64,000 bases of DNA from Schistosoma haematobium (GCF_000699445.3 NC_067196.1:71245864-71309863), one strand, 5' to 3'. Positions 21,708-33,659 are shown, numbered from the stretch's first letter. Notes: generated by a model from the letters alone, not told the origin. Numbers and translations: made by a program.

Positions 21708-24700
21708 CTTTAAGTTCAACCGTATCAAAAAACAAGGATTATAGATTTCGGATCAGAATCAAAACAATACAACCCTTCAATTTGCCACTTTCTATTGCTA
21801 ATTAAGAAGATTTAGGTTTTGTACACAATATGATAAAATAGACATTCATTAATGAATGATCCCTTTTTGTTTATCGGAAAGATATCTCTCAAAGAAGAAA
21901 ATCTATCAGTACAACAATGGTCCATTCCATATAAGTTATATTGTTCTACTAATATTACAATAAGGAGATGCCCATTCCAAGAAACATTATGTTTTTTTCA
22001 GTAAATATATTCTCAAATGATATCGCGTTAAATTATGCTTATTTGACATTTATTTGATTATACATGTATCTACAGAAAGTTAGTAATAAACATATTTTTG
22101 CCAGTGTTTTGTGACTGAATGTAAGCCATTTCTTCAGAGTAAATGAATAACCGAATTCAATTAACACAAGTTTAAATAGTGCAAAGGAAACAATGCAGAA
22201 TAGTACAATCAATATCACAATACGTCTGAATAATGTTAATGTCAATTTATTCTTGGTCAAGGTGAATTTGTCTGAACTTTCACTGAATTAATTTGTTGTC
22301 TGATTCATTTGGTGATATTTTTCTCATTCCTCACATAACTAGGCCTCGTGGGTCTAGAAATTAGATAGCAGTGAGTGCATTACTAATTATTTAAATAAGT
22401 AATTCGACATTTCTGGAAACCATAGTGAGGACTAAATAAAGACAATATTAATTACCACTCAGTATAAACACCTCAGTATTATAGTAGGTTAGTCTTAACA
22501 TAAATATCCCAGTGGTAACTTCTTTGTCTGTAACGCGAGTTAGAATCTCAAGGGATGCACCAGGCACACTTTATTGATTAATGTCAATTATCAAAAAGAC
22601 CATATGTAAAGTTTCTTGCTTACCACCCATAAATAACTGCTAACTATCAGTATAAGAATTTTATGGGAAATGTTGAGTGTTACTGAGACCAGACAACACT
22701 GAATAGCTGTTTTGTGTTAGTATGAGACTCCTCGGTAATGAACATCCACGACTCTACCGGATACCGAACCCAGGAACTTAAGGCCTCACCTATCACGAGT
22801 TCACTTAATCTGCGAACGAGAAACAAGACTCGGTGACCAAAGACCAACAAGCTAGCTATTGATGCGTCCCAGCCCCGCTAACTAGAGGGAGAAGTCCAAG
22901 CTTGGAATGGGGAAGTATATTCCGCAAACAGCCAGAAACGAGCGATAACAACAAACACAATTCAAAACGTATATATACAGTACAAAACCGTCCTTGGGAA
23001 GAGTTACTAAATAGCATACTAAAAAACGCAACGGACCTATAGCATTTACAATATTTCCCAATGGGAAATACGACATGAAGGTGACAAGAGCGCCTTTGGC
23101 GCGAAAACAAAGAAATTCAGATTTTCTAAATAAAACTACAAAGTTAGGTCCTTTCCCAAGTGAGTTCTGAGGATCTAACATCCCCAACAGAAGTTTAGTC
23201 TAATAATGAAAAGATTTCGACCTTCATTTAATGGTAAATGTACAAATATCGACAGTTAATATTCTACTCTAATTTTAACATCCAAAACAATACAAATATA
23301 AGATTCAATATTTCATAACATCAAATAACTTGATTAACTGAGTTTTTATAAAGATAAAGATAAATCATTACCGTTCGTTATATTCAAAAACTATTGCTTA
23401 CTTATTTCTTACCTGATGAACTAGAACTACTTGTTTCATTTTTTTTCTACACTTTCTCCTATTGGCATTGTATCAGTAGTGATTTCAGTTAATTCATTTT
23501 CTTCATGTTGTATTTTATCATCAGAGTTTGTAAATTGTTGCCTCTCCGATTGTATATTTTCTTCATCATTTACTTTCTGTGTATTTAACATATTTTCCTC
23601 ATCTAAATAAATTAGCCAGGGAAAAAATCAAGTTTTTTTATTTTTAAAATTGAGTCGTTCACCATGAAATAATAAAATCAAATCAAATTATCGAATTATT
23701 GTTTATCTTTTCATTTATCAATACAAGTTAAAACTATGGTCAAGAAAATGTTGTTCCCAACTCGAATGATTAGATTCTATAGAAAAATGAAATCATGTGG
23801 TAATCAAATTTAGTTAATAACAGAAAATGATCATTGTTTGCAAATAATTAGCTGCTTTGTAACTAGGTATCTAAGAGATCAAAACTATGAGATTGAGTGA
23901 TTTTATGGATTTAGTAACAGTTTACTCAAGTCTAATTTCCTAGGATAAAAAAATTATATCAATATGTATATATGTAACAGCATTATGATGGTTGATACTT
24001 AACAGGCAATGTTAAATTGGTTTGTTTTGATTCTGATGGTTATTCTTTAATCAACAGACATTAGAAATATGTCTTAGTTATCTTGTAGAATGAAGACGTG
24101 TTTTCTTCATTTTTGTATTGGTTAACTGAAACTTTCCATTGATGTTTAAGACTACAATTGATCAGTCTCTTATTGACATATGTGCTGTAGTGGCTTTGCT
24201 TCGTTAATCGATCAGCTCGGTAACCGTTATAATATAAATCTCAACGATGATTAAAATCAGAAGGCCATAAAAAGCGGCAGCTACAATTTATTAGATGATA
24301 GCGCATATCACAAAGCTATAAGGACATGGAACGAATTTGAAGCGGAAAGGCGAACAAGTATATACGAGCAATTACATAGGCAAATTTATAGTCAAAATGC
24401 ACAAGGATGAAGCAAAGCAAAGACTAATCATATGACTTGTGTATATATATATATACATGGGGAGGAGGATGAATCACTGAGTAATACTTAAGAGATCAAT
24501 ATTTTAGCTAGTCTGTCATGTGATCTAGTAATCATAACGGTACAAAAAAGTATGGGAATTGTTACCATTCTAACAGCATTGTCTGTTAAGTAAGTTAATG
24601 AAAGGGCTTAACCAAAATGAACCATAATAGAAATTGGTTGTAAGATAGTTGTATAGTACATTCAGTACGAATCGCCTCGATATCGCCGTCAGTCACAAGC

Positions 24701-27700
24701 ACTATAAACTAAAGTAATGGTGGCTAGCAGTGAAATCCAGGACCATAATCTCATCTGATAAAGGTGTTTGGTTTGATAAAAGAAATTTTGCAATAGTTTA
24801 AGCAACAGCTGTAACAAGTAGTGGATAGGTGAAAATACTGAAAATTTCCAGGGACAAACAACTAACGTCGGCTCACAAACAAATAATTTAAAAAGATACA
24901 GAACCCATGGAGACCGATAGTTACGAGAGTCATGATGATTAACAAATTATAATTCTATAGAAAGTCGAATCAGAACAACCATTTCTCATTTACACTTCCC
25001 CTGTGAATATTGATTGTTTGTTAAAAAGAAAAATCTATATGAATATCTGTAAGAGTAAAGAGTGTCCTCAAACTTAAATCAAGAATTCAGAATGTATGTA
25101 CATGAAAGAAAGTACATAAAAGATTCCTTTATACAAATCAATTCAAATATGTGGCAATAACAATGTCAATATTTAAACTAATATAAATTTTATAACTTCA
25201 CTTCAAATAGTAAATAACTTACTATCAAGTGAAGTATTACCATCTTGTAATACATATGTAAATATAATATAATCATTACAATATTATGAATTATATCAAA
25301 TACATTTAATTACTTACTTACGCCTGTTACTCCTCGTGAAACAGCATAGACCGCTCATCAGCATTCGCCATCCAACCCTGTCCTGAGCAATCCTTTCCAA
25401 CCCTTTCCACTTGTTATTCATCCTTTTCATATCCGACTCTATTTCCTGATGTAATGTGTTCTTTGGCCTTCTTCTTTTCCCCTTCCATTCAGGAACTCAA
25501 GTTAGGGCTTGCCTCGTGATGCAGCTTGATGATTTGCGTAATGTATATCCTATCCATTTCCATCGTCTTTCCCTAATTTCCTCCTCAGATGAAAGCTAGT
25601 TTGTTCTCTCCTACAGAACGCCGGTGCTGATGGTATCCGGCCAACGGATATAGAGTATCTTACGTAGTTAATTGTTGATAAATACTTGTACATTTTTGGT
25701 GATTCTAATAGTAGTTCTCCAAGTTTCAGCTCCGTATGGTAGAACTGACTGTCTTAACATTCGTCTTGAAGATCCTCACTTCCATATTGGTTGAAAGTTG
25801 TTTTGAGTTCCATATGTTCTTCAATTGTAGGAGTGCGGTCCTTGCTTTGCCAGCCAATCCTCATATTTACGTATGCATCTGAACCTCCTTGTTCATCGAT
25901 GATGCTTTTCAGGTATGTGAACGATTCTACATCTTCCAGAGTTTCGACATCAAGAGTGATTGGATTGCTGTTCTCTGTGTTGTATTTGAGGATCTTGGTT
26001 TTCCCCTTTTGTATGTTGAGGCCTCCCGATGCAGAGACTGCTGCTACATGTGTTGTCTTTATCTGCATTTGTTCGTGTGTATGAGATAGGAGGGCTAGGT
26101 CATCTGTGAAGTCCAAATCGTCAAATTGGTTCTAAGTTGTTTATTGTATTCCATGTTTTCCTTCAGATGTTGAGGTCTTCATAATCCAGTCGACCAGCAG
26201 AAAAAAGAGGAAGGGAGAGAGTAGACAGCCTTGTTTGACTCCGGTCCTTACTTGGAATTAATCTGTCAGGTGTCTTCCATGTACGACTTTGCACTGTAAT
26301 CAGTCGTATGAGTTCCGGATAATGTTGACAATCTTCTCAGGAACTCCATAGTGTCAACGAATTTTCCACCTGTAGCTCTTTTAGAGTTACTGCTGGTCTC
26401 AAGCCTGGGTAAAGGAGGAGAATTGGGCATGGGGTTAGCGACCCCATCCCATAGAAAACTAACTCGCTAAAAAAACACTATTTTAATTAATAAAAGTATA
26501 CACATAAATTTAAAATAATTATTACCTTTTATTTCTTCATTTTCTTGTGATCTAGCTGATTCAGCTTCTAAAATTCAAAAAAAAATTTACTTAGTTTGGG
26601 TTTGTCAATTGTAATAATTAAATTCTAATAATTTTCTAAAATACACAAACACTAATACAAATCTAACCATTAAGAATATACACATAAACATTTGCATTTA
26701 CATATGTAGAAAACTTCAAAGTGTATAATTATGGAAATCTACATTGGCTTGTGCACATATTATTAACAACAGAGTCTTACCCATAACTACACGTTGATCA
26801 GATTGTAGTATTGGTTCTTTTATAAATATACATATACATATACATATATGCATGTATACAAATATTTAAAGAAAATATAATTTTCCATTTAAAATCTTCA
26901 TAAGTAAAAATCGAAAACGTAATGTTCACTTAAACTGATTACTTTAGAATTATTAATTCGATTTGATAAGATTTGTGTAGATTATGATGAAAACTACTTA
27001 TATATACTTAACTACTTAAATTATGAGGTTTTGTTTTGAATATTTTTCTGGTTAGCATGGATCTGATGCAGATGTGAAGGTGTATTTTCTGTCATCATGT
27101 TAAGCCCATATATCTTACTCTCACTTTCGAACAGCTCATTCTATTCATTCTACTTGAGTCACATTCTGACCTTGTTATTTATTCACTTATCAATCTTGAC
27201 TGTTTTATATGAGCGCGTAGGTGTGTGTACACTTCCTATCCCATTACTCATCACATGTCTGTAACTTACTTTTGTGTAACTATAATTATTAATTGACGCT
27301 TGACTAAAGGGGAGTTGGCTTACTCGCCATCTCCACTGCTCGTCGTTTTGCGTTGTTCTGTTCCATTCGTTCTATATATAAGATATGTGTATTCCAAAGT
27401 CCATTCTCGTTATTTGAATTATTCCGTTACTGACTAACGCGATTTAAGTCGATGATGATATACGAGGATAGGTGATAAAAAAACATTCATACGATCTAAT
27501 GGGAGTCAGATCAACGGGCCACTAAAGTGGAGAGCCGGTCAACAAACATCATCCGATCTAAATGATGACAACATAACGAGCCCCACAAAAAAGGCGCGGA
27601 TCGACAAAGCAAGAGCAGAATATTTACAACTGAAGAACATTTCGAACTCAAAACAATTGTCAATCAACACCAACTTCAGAATTTCCAATACAAATGTGTT

Positions 27701-30700
27701 GGGATATTCGGAAAAATATACCAATAATTATCATGTTAAGTCTAATGGTGTCCTTGGTCTTTAAGTGGACATTTCCTATTGACCAATGTTTATTTCACTT
27801 GTCAAATATTCTACAAATGTTTTTTCTATTTTATGGTACGATGTGGTCTGCTTGATTGGTATATAAACAGAGTATGTTTGAAATATATATCGATTCATAT
27901 CTCAGAGGCTGAGACTTGTGTCCTGGACTCAGCTGGCTGGGCTAGACAAGGAAGCAGGGCCAATCGGGACTCTACGTCGTTCGTGTGTGTTTACGTGTCA
28001 TTGATCCGATCGGTAGATACGCTGCGCGTCTAATCTTGCAGTCATCAGTTATAACAAAATGTCGGAACAGTTCTACTGTATGGGACGGAAACTTGGAGAA
28101 CAACGAAAGCCATCATCTAGATGATATTAGTGTTTATTAACAGTTGTCTACGAAAAATACTTTGGATCCGTTGGCCGGACACTATTAGCAACAACGTACT
28201 GTGGGAGAGAACAAACCAGATCTCAGCGGAGGAAGAAATCAGGAAGAAGCGCTGGAAGTGGATAGGACACACATTGAGGAAAGCACCCAACTGTGTCACA
28301 GGGTAAGCCCTCGCTTAGGATCCTCAAGGCCAAAGGAGAAGAGGAAGACCAAAGAACACATTACGCCGAGAAATGGGAATAGACATGAGAAAAATGAACA
28401 AGAATTGGATGGAACTAAAAAAGAAGGCCCAGGACAGAGTGGGTTGGAGAATGCTGGTCGGCGGCCTATGCTCCATTGGGAGTAACAGGCATAAGTAAGT
28501 AATTATGAATATTGCATACAATTTTAATTAATTTCCTACGTAAACTTATTTTCGGAATGGGTTACTTTTAACGACCTTATTTAATTTTAATTCACTTTAA
28601 TCAGTATATATGTGTATATGATTAACACGTAATTAGTTAAATCACTTATCTAAGTAGTATGAAATTATATGACTAAAATGTTTTACATTCAAATGGAGTC
28701 TAAATTAAAAAATCTTTAAAATAACAAACTAAAATTCAATTGAAATACAACTAACAATCAATAAGGATGACAACTTGCTCAAGATGATTAATCAGTTTTC
28801 AAAAGCTATAAAATGCAAAGGCGTGTAGAACGGAAATAAAGACAGAAACCCAATAATAATTACGGAAGACGATTATGGTAGCTTCTTAGTATGAGATTTC
28901 CATTAGTGAACACCGAAGACCATAACGTTAGTCCCACAGTAGACCTTCGCGATTCATGTTGAACCTGTTACGTTTAAACCACTGGGTTATTATCCAATGA
29001 TTTGCATTTTTAATATCAGTCGATTTGTGATATCTCCAACCTGTCATCCAGTGCTACGGCTAATACCTATACTAAACGCTTTATTTCATAGGTCACGTCT
29101 TTTCCTTAAGAAATTAGAAATTATTCACAAAATCCTTCACACAATATTGTTATCTTTATAACTGTAGAATATTGATCAACTTATAGTTCTAATTACTAAA
29201 GAAGTTTTTGTGTATACACATGAAAAACATCATTCTAGTGTTTGAAATGTAATTTCATAAGTGACTTATCCAAAGTACATTAAATATATAAGTTATAAAC
29301 TAAGGTGTGCCTACCTTGCTCTTCTTTAACTGCATATGAGTGAGCTAAATTTTTAAAAAAATTAAGCGAATAATAATATTAATGATTTAAATGCTTGGTA
29401 ATCCTATTAGTATAATATCATGATAAAAGTAGATCAAAGAAACATGACTTTCTGTGATGATAAAGTAATGACAATCATAATTTACATATGTATTAATCGA
29501 AAGTAATCAAGTCATCTAACAGTGTACAGAAGAGTGATGCCCGATTTGTTTAGACAATGTCAGTTTTAATGTCTGTAAATTATTTTATGTAGTTTCTGCA
29601 CTAATTTTACTTATATTTCTCGATATAGAATGATCTATCATATATTTGACCAAAATGTGTGATCTGATTGAGAGAAAAAATAACAATCTTATTTTGAAGA
29701 TTGTTAAGTTTTTGATTGAGATTATGAATTGATTGATTTTAAACCACCATTGAAAACCTGGACGGCCGTTTTGTACTAGCATGGAACTCTTCACCAGTGC
29801 ACATCCACGATCTCTCATAAGGAATTTGAACCCAAGACTTTCGGTCTCATGAGCAAACGCTTAACCTCAATTCATGATCTCAGTCAATAATTTAACTCTG
29901 AAATAATAATATCGCTTCTACTTGCATTATGAAACACTTGGAATTAATTAGTTCAACTTTACTTCTAGGTATCAGTGCTAAGGTTGGACTTGATGGTTTC
30001 AAATAAATTGAACATTGGGTGGAAAGTTAATAGATAACCAACTATGGTTATTTATAACAAAAAATATATTTATTATTTTCAACACTACTTGTTTCAGTTC
30101 TAATATACAAATACCGATTGATATAACAACTTGTGAACCTTAAAATTTAACATTATTTCCAAAATATAATCATTCTAAATGGAAGTATTATATTATCTTC
30201 TAGACTGTAGATATACGTAATGGAAAGTATAAAGGACAGCGTATTAATACAAGCCATAGTATATTAGTCACTGTTTTGCGATTTTTATCAAACACTATTA
30301 GCTAATAATAGATGGAAGTATGTTTTATACACTATACACTAGCCGTTCCAGTATTCAAGGATCAACTACTGACCAGATTTAACGTTCAATAAACTAAATA
30401 TTGAAACTAACACAAACAACACAATATTGTATTTCATGTTTTCTCTAAGTAGCTTCATTGAAACGAATCGTCGATAGATCATGAAACTAACTTTATGTAT
30501 TTAATAGAATTCATTATTAAGAAAGATAATCTTCCTCAGAAATTACAAAATAAACAATGAAACTAACCATAACTAATTATTATAATGTTTAAGAAACTGC
30601 TATAATAAATTTTAATGTTATTATTATTATTTCAGATATTGATATCAAACTAACCTTTATCCATATCCATTTCTTCATTTATTGAATCTTAAGAAAAATA

Positions 30701-33309
30701 ACCGATGAAATTGTAAGTTTATCAGTACAATAGGGAAGAATTATTTTATGCTAAGAGATATACGTATGTTTTAGCTTATAACGATAATATCTAGTATCAA
30801 AATATTTACTTCACGATACAGCATTTGGTTATAACTACCCAATAGAGGCAAGAAAATTTGTTTCGCTTTTCATTTCGCATTCGTTTTAATGTTCGTAGTG
30901 ATTTATACTAAAGTATTACTTCTAATATTTCATCATTTCTTTCTTAGAAATAAACTGACGTAACAGACTAATTACGTTGAATGGTTTTATTATATTATTA
31001 TTCTTGATAGACTTTAGTAATTGACGAAATAAACCAACCTCTACTTCACATGAAGCTTAAAGATTCTTTATTCATATTGCTAAGACGAAGTGAATACAAG
31101 AAACCACGAAACTTTGGAAGTCATCCCCTGGGAACGTATTTTATATATACTTACTGTGTATTTATGAAATTTTAATATCATTCTAATATCAAGCTTTTAT
31201 TTTATTTTATTTATTAACCATTGCAACGCCCTTACTGTCCATAGATTACAGTGAATTGAGCATAAGCCTGAAACTTCGTTTATTATCATAAATGTCCTCT
31301 TTTTTATATATTGCAATTTTTTTACTTGTGGGTCAGTCGTTTACTTTATGTTTATAATCAGATGAGTTTTTAACTCCGAGCAGTGCAGAATTCTACAGAC
31401 TACTTAATTAAGCTTCTTGGTGGTCGGATAACTAGTTTTGGGAGTGTGTAACAACATTGTTTGGGTAGTCGATCGTTTTGGGGTATACTGTAAACAGTGT
31501 TAATGGATCTATAGTTGAGTGGATAGGAATTAATAACACGTATATTCAATAATTACACGCTTTCTATTGCCTTTAATGACTACTAATTATAACAGCTGAA
31601 AACGTTCAAAGCTTTCAAAACGTATCAACTGCTTTCTGAAATAAGAGTGAACTGGTAAACGAGTTCTCAATCCATACCTAAATTACGAAGAGCTGAAGTT
31701 ATTCGCAATGTAAGCTTGTCAGTTATTTCATGATTAGCTCTGACTACTCTATTACTTGTCGTAGTTCAAGTCCATATAAGACTACTACAATCATCATTGA
31801 TGACAAAAGAACATAAAATTTTTATCTATCACACCTAGAGAAAACATAGTTTGATTCGGATACCATTTGGATACCCAACTGTATGTAGTTTTAAACATAA
31901 ACTAATATTATTAAGAGATCCACTAAAAATCAGGGAGCTATAGACAGTTATTTTATTATACTTTGGGACTTGTCAGTCGTGTACGTTTATGACACCATCT
32001 GGGTTTAAAACTGTTATGTCCCGATAAGCATAATGAATGGTAATTATTGGGATCCATTTATGGAACAATGCTATGAGTATACTTTTATCGTATAATTGTT
32101 AAATAACTAAACTATACATACTCATGTCCCTCTTATTGTGAGCTTTATTTTGACCTATGAACTATTATTATACGATTTACCACTCTTGAATTATGCCCTG
32201 TCTATTAATTACTACCTCCCACACTCACAGCCACATTTGGCCAAATCTTTTACATATGTTTCCTATTTTATAGCACGATGTGGTCTGTCTGGTTGGTATA
32301 TAAACCCAGTATGTTTGGAATAAATGATTCATATCGCAGAGGCTGAGATTGGTGTTCTGGACTTAATTGGCTGGGCTAGGCAGGAAGCAGGACCGATAAG
32401 TACTCTAGACTGCTCATACGGGTTTTGTGCGTCATTGGTCCGATTGATAATCCACTGCTCTCTAATTGGCGGTATCATTACGTTATACATTAGCAGGGCA
32501 CATAGACCACAAGTTATAACAAAAACAAACAAGTTTCGGTCTATAAAGGAGCGTGATACTATCAGAACACTGAGTATGAACTCAGAGTCTTCTAGCAGGT
32601 GGAAAACACCTTTAGTTTAAACAAATATCCATTAAAATCTTGTTTCTTTACAGATACTAGATAGTGTAGTAAAAACATCCTCCAAAGAAGCGTATGGAAA
32701 CTAGTGGTTTACTCCATAGACATCTGTAAGCTTTCTGATTTGTACTCTCGAACTACTTTAAAAATATCACAAAATAAGTACTTTTTGTTTTTTTAACTCA
32801 CTCAAGCCTTAATTAACGCATAAAACTCTTAATTTCTCAGCTTCCTTTGTGATTTACTTGATAACGGTGATTATTTTAAGAAATTAGAATATTGAATGTT
32901 TGCAGCATCCACTAATGAATTAAATGAGTGATTAAAAAGGAATCTTAGTAAGTAGCGGTGTTTAGTATTGATCTTAAGATTATCTAAATCCCTGATAATC
33001 ACTTTGTTTATCTGATATCGACTTCGCTATCTGTTTTTATGGATTTATTCGCTTTGATGAGCAACACTACTATAAGAACTTGAACTCCGATCACCTATTT
33101 TAAGTTAGGTTTAAAGATGGATGAAATCAGAGTATGTGATTTTCAACCAACCTTGGTATTCAGCTGTATGTACGATAAATATTTCATTAGGAATCATGTT
33201 ACCAGATTCTTCAAAGTATCTTAGGACAGATCATTAAAAATTTAGTTATCCATTAGCATAAAAAAGTCACTTTACTGACCTCGTCTACTACACCTTGACG
33301 ACATCGTTT
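21687..33309 (-). CDS. Candidate micro-exon gene (internal exons only; exons listed separately)
   Basis: Seven or eight short exons were found by eye on the minus strand, in order 33280-33309 (30 nt), 30655-30687 (33), 29315-29344 (30), 26781-26816 (36), 26526-26567 (42), 25223-25243 (21), 23413-23602 (190) and possibly 21687-21707 (21). All but 23413-23602 have lengths divisible by three, and all fit phase 1 at both ends if that exon has one A fewer. Most end in G, so the split codons are Asp, Glu, Ala or Gly. Joined, they read as a hydrophilic, Glu/Asn/Gln-rich chain without stops up to the A-run at 23413-23602. Long introns of 0.3-2.6 kb carry SINEs, RTE copies and solo LTRs. This structure is the hallmark of schistosome micro-exon genes (MEGs), which usually encode variable secreted proteins. 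No signal-peptide exon or terminal exon was found, so family membership is inferred from architecture only. Confidence 0.55.
22690..22786 (-). mobile_element. SINE fragment, reverse
   Basis: TTAGTATGAGACTCCTCGGT and ACCGAACCCAGGAAC match the reversed body and box B of the 14150-14415 family. It abuts the LTR at 22787-23189. Confidence 0.55.
22787..23189 (-). mobile_element. LTR (family B), truncated solo copy, reverse
   Basis: The minus strand begins TGTTGGGGATGTTAGATCCT at 23189 and stays collinear with the solo LTR 58093-58504 down to about 22787. At that end it meets SINE sequence without a clear CA terminus, so its 3-prime end is lost or rearranged. No internal retroelement genes adjoin it. 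Two small open frames inside it are spurious. Confidence 0.8.
23413..23602 (-). CDS. Micro-exon gene, acidic exon of 190 nt
   Basis: Acceptor ATTTAG, donor GTAAGAAA after TTCATCAG. In the phase-1 frame inherited from the preceding exons it reads [20 protein letters not shown] and continues acidic to IGESVEK, then meets TGA because of a run of eight A. With seven A the exon would be 189 nt, phase 1-1 like the others, and end in a Ser-rich stretch before the donor. Either the exon is terminal with this stop, or the A-run carries an indel, real or technical. Confidence 0.6.
24669..24760 (-). mobile_element. SINE 3-prime fragment, reverse
   Basis: GTGGCTAGCAGTGAAATCCA preceded by a degenerate match to the 3-prime end of the 17166-17430 SINE. 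Head region absent. From 24761 to 25222 nothing was recognised. Confidence 0.55.
25223..25243 (-). CDS. Micro-exon (21 nt)
   Basis: Acceptor ATTACAAG, perfect donor GTAAGT. Phase 1-1; reads (D)GNTSLD with a split codon on each side. It keeps the frame between 26526-26567 and 23413-23602. Confidence 0.5.
25311..26470 (-). mobile_element. RTE/SR2-like element with large internal deletion
   Basis: The tail TTACTTACTTACGCC at the left end and the reverse transcriptase C-terminal half up to about 26360 match 7663-8622 closely. The minus strand includes [18 protein letters not shown], with an intact FTDD catalytic motif. At about 26362 the sequence jumps to what looks like the 5-prime leader of the family (TCTTTTAGAGTTACTGCTGG to 26470). 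The endonuclease and most of the transcriptase are thus deleted. It lies in an intron of the micro-exon gene in the same orientation. Confidence 0.8.
26526..26567 (-). CDS. Micro-exon (42 nt)
   Basis: Acceptor AATTTTAG, donor GTAATAAT. Phase 1-1; reads [14 protein letters not shown] with its first codon completed by the preceding exon. Strongly acidic, like the following exon. Confidence 0.6.
26781..26816 (-). CDS. Micro-exon (36 nt)
   Basis: Acceptor TATAAAAG, donor GTAAGA. Phase 1-1; reads [12 protein letters not shown]. The acceptor lacks a good pyrimidine tract, but frame and phase continuity with both neighbours support it. Confidence 0.55.
27090..27626 (+). mobile_element. LTR-retrotransposon remnant (family C): 5-prime LTR plus leader
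   Basis: Collinear with 51692-52165: starts TGTCATCATGTTAAGCCCAT, shares CTTTATATGAGCG-like and GTGTAACTATAATTATT-like stretches, and continues beyond the LTR into a leader with GGGCCACTAAA. Both copies contain the LTR and then non-LTR sequence but no coding region. The right end abuts RTE sequence. Confidence 0.6.
27697..28056 (+). mobile_element. Solo LTR (family A), 360 bp, with 5-bp target duplication
   Basis: Starts TGTTGGGATATTCGG and ends GTTATAACA, flanked by AAATG at 27692-27696 and again at 28057-28061. Removing it and one AAATG restores an uninterrupted RTE sequence. TG...CA ends, a 5-bp duplication and an internal TATA box identify an LTR left by recombination between two LTRs. 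The related copy 32012-32521 is 150 bp longer. Confidence 0.93.
27862..27867 (+). promoter_or_regulatory. TATA box in solo LTR 27697-28056
   Basis: TATAAA within TTGGTATATAAAC, conserved at the same place in the other family A LTR (32299-32304) although the flanks have diverged. This is the expected element promoter. Confidence 0.6.
28503..29314. other. Intronic/intergenic AT-rich stretch
   Basis: A very degenerate reversed SINE may lie at about 28870-28990 (TTAGTATGAGATTTCCATTA). Nothing else recognised. Confidence 0.35.
29315..29344 (-). CDS. Micro-exon (30 nt)
   Basis: Acceptor AAATTTAG after a T-rich tract, donor GTAGGC. Phase 1-1; reads (A)HSYAVKEEQ. Frame-compatible with 30655-30687 before it and 26781-26816 after it. 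Confidence 0.55.
29700..29880 (-). mobile_element. SINE, reverse
   Basis: Same family as 14150-14415: ACCACCATTGAAAACCTGGA, then TTTGAACCCAAGACTTTCGG (reversed box B) and AAACGCTTAACCTC (reversed box A). The tRNA-like part is complete but diverged. Confidence 0.7.
30655..30687 (-). CDS. Micro-exon (33 nt)
   Basis: Acceptor TTTTTCTTAAG, donor GTTAGT. Phase 1-1; reads [11 protein letters not shown]. Acidic like the later exons. Confidence 0.55.
30688..32011. other. Intron-like AT-rich stretch
   Basis: No exon meeting the phase and stop criteria and no known repeat was seen. Confidence 0.35.
32012..32521 (+). mobile_element. Solo LTR (family A), 510 bp, with 5-bp target duplication
   Basis: Starts TGTTATGTCCCGATAAGC, ends AGTTATAACA, and is flanked by AAAAC at 32007-32011 and 32522-32526. 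It shares GATGTGGTCTG, the TATA box region and GGCTGGGCTAG with 27697-28056. The open frames inside it (32138-32620 and the reverse) are not genes. No internal retroelement sequence is attached. Confidence 0.93.
33280..33309 (-). CDS. Possible first visible micro-exon (30 nt)
   Basis: Good acceptor CTTTCATTTAG, donor GTCAGT. Phase 1-1; reads TMSSRCSRR after a split codon. Basic, unlike the later acidic exons, and supported only by splice signals and phase. Confidence 0.4.
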
Positions 33310-33659
33310 CTAAATGAAAGACAGGAAGAAAATTACAGGGGTCTAAATAATACATCAACTGAATAAATCAAATATGTAACAGTAATTTTACATAATTAGG
33401 GAATAAGAAGCATATCTAATTATTTACTTTAATTTTATAATATTTCATCAACATGGCAGTAAACAATTAGTAAGCTAAAATTCGACTTTTTAGAGATCAA
33501 TGCACAAATGAGCAGGAATTTCTGATGGCTTGTTTACTGAATCATTATGCTTTGTCTTTTTAAAGAATCCTTTTACTAGCGTAACTAGTAAATCGATTAT
33601 CATAATAATTAAACTTATTTTATAGACTCTAATTTTATACTTTCATCAAACCACATCAA

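Larger units (their letters stand above)
27627..28502 (+). mobile_element. RTE/SR2-like element, forward, split by a solo LTR
   Basis: Homology to the RTE C-terminal half starts near 27627 (ACTGAAGAACATTTCGAACT), is interrupted at 27697-28061, and resumes to the tail CAGGCATAAGTAAGTAA at about 28502. The 3-prime part reads KRKTKEHI and [16 protein letters not shown] C-terminal sequence. Stops and frameshifts are present. Confidence 0.85.

Noticed and set aside
22590..22625. Micro-exon candidate with a GTAAGC donor
   Set aside because: All available acceptors give 16 or 20 nt, which breaks the phase shared by the other micro-exons.
22856..23187. Minus-strand open frames of 84 and 101 codons
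   Set aside because: Inside an LTR shared with 58093-58504; no protein motif.
31030..31070. Micro-exon candidate with a GTTGGT donor
   Set aside because: The 27-nt version contains a stop in the required frame; the 17-nt version shifts the frame.
32138..32620. Open frames of 61-98 codons
   Set aside because: They fall within or across the end of a solo LTR.
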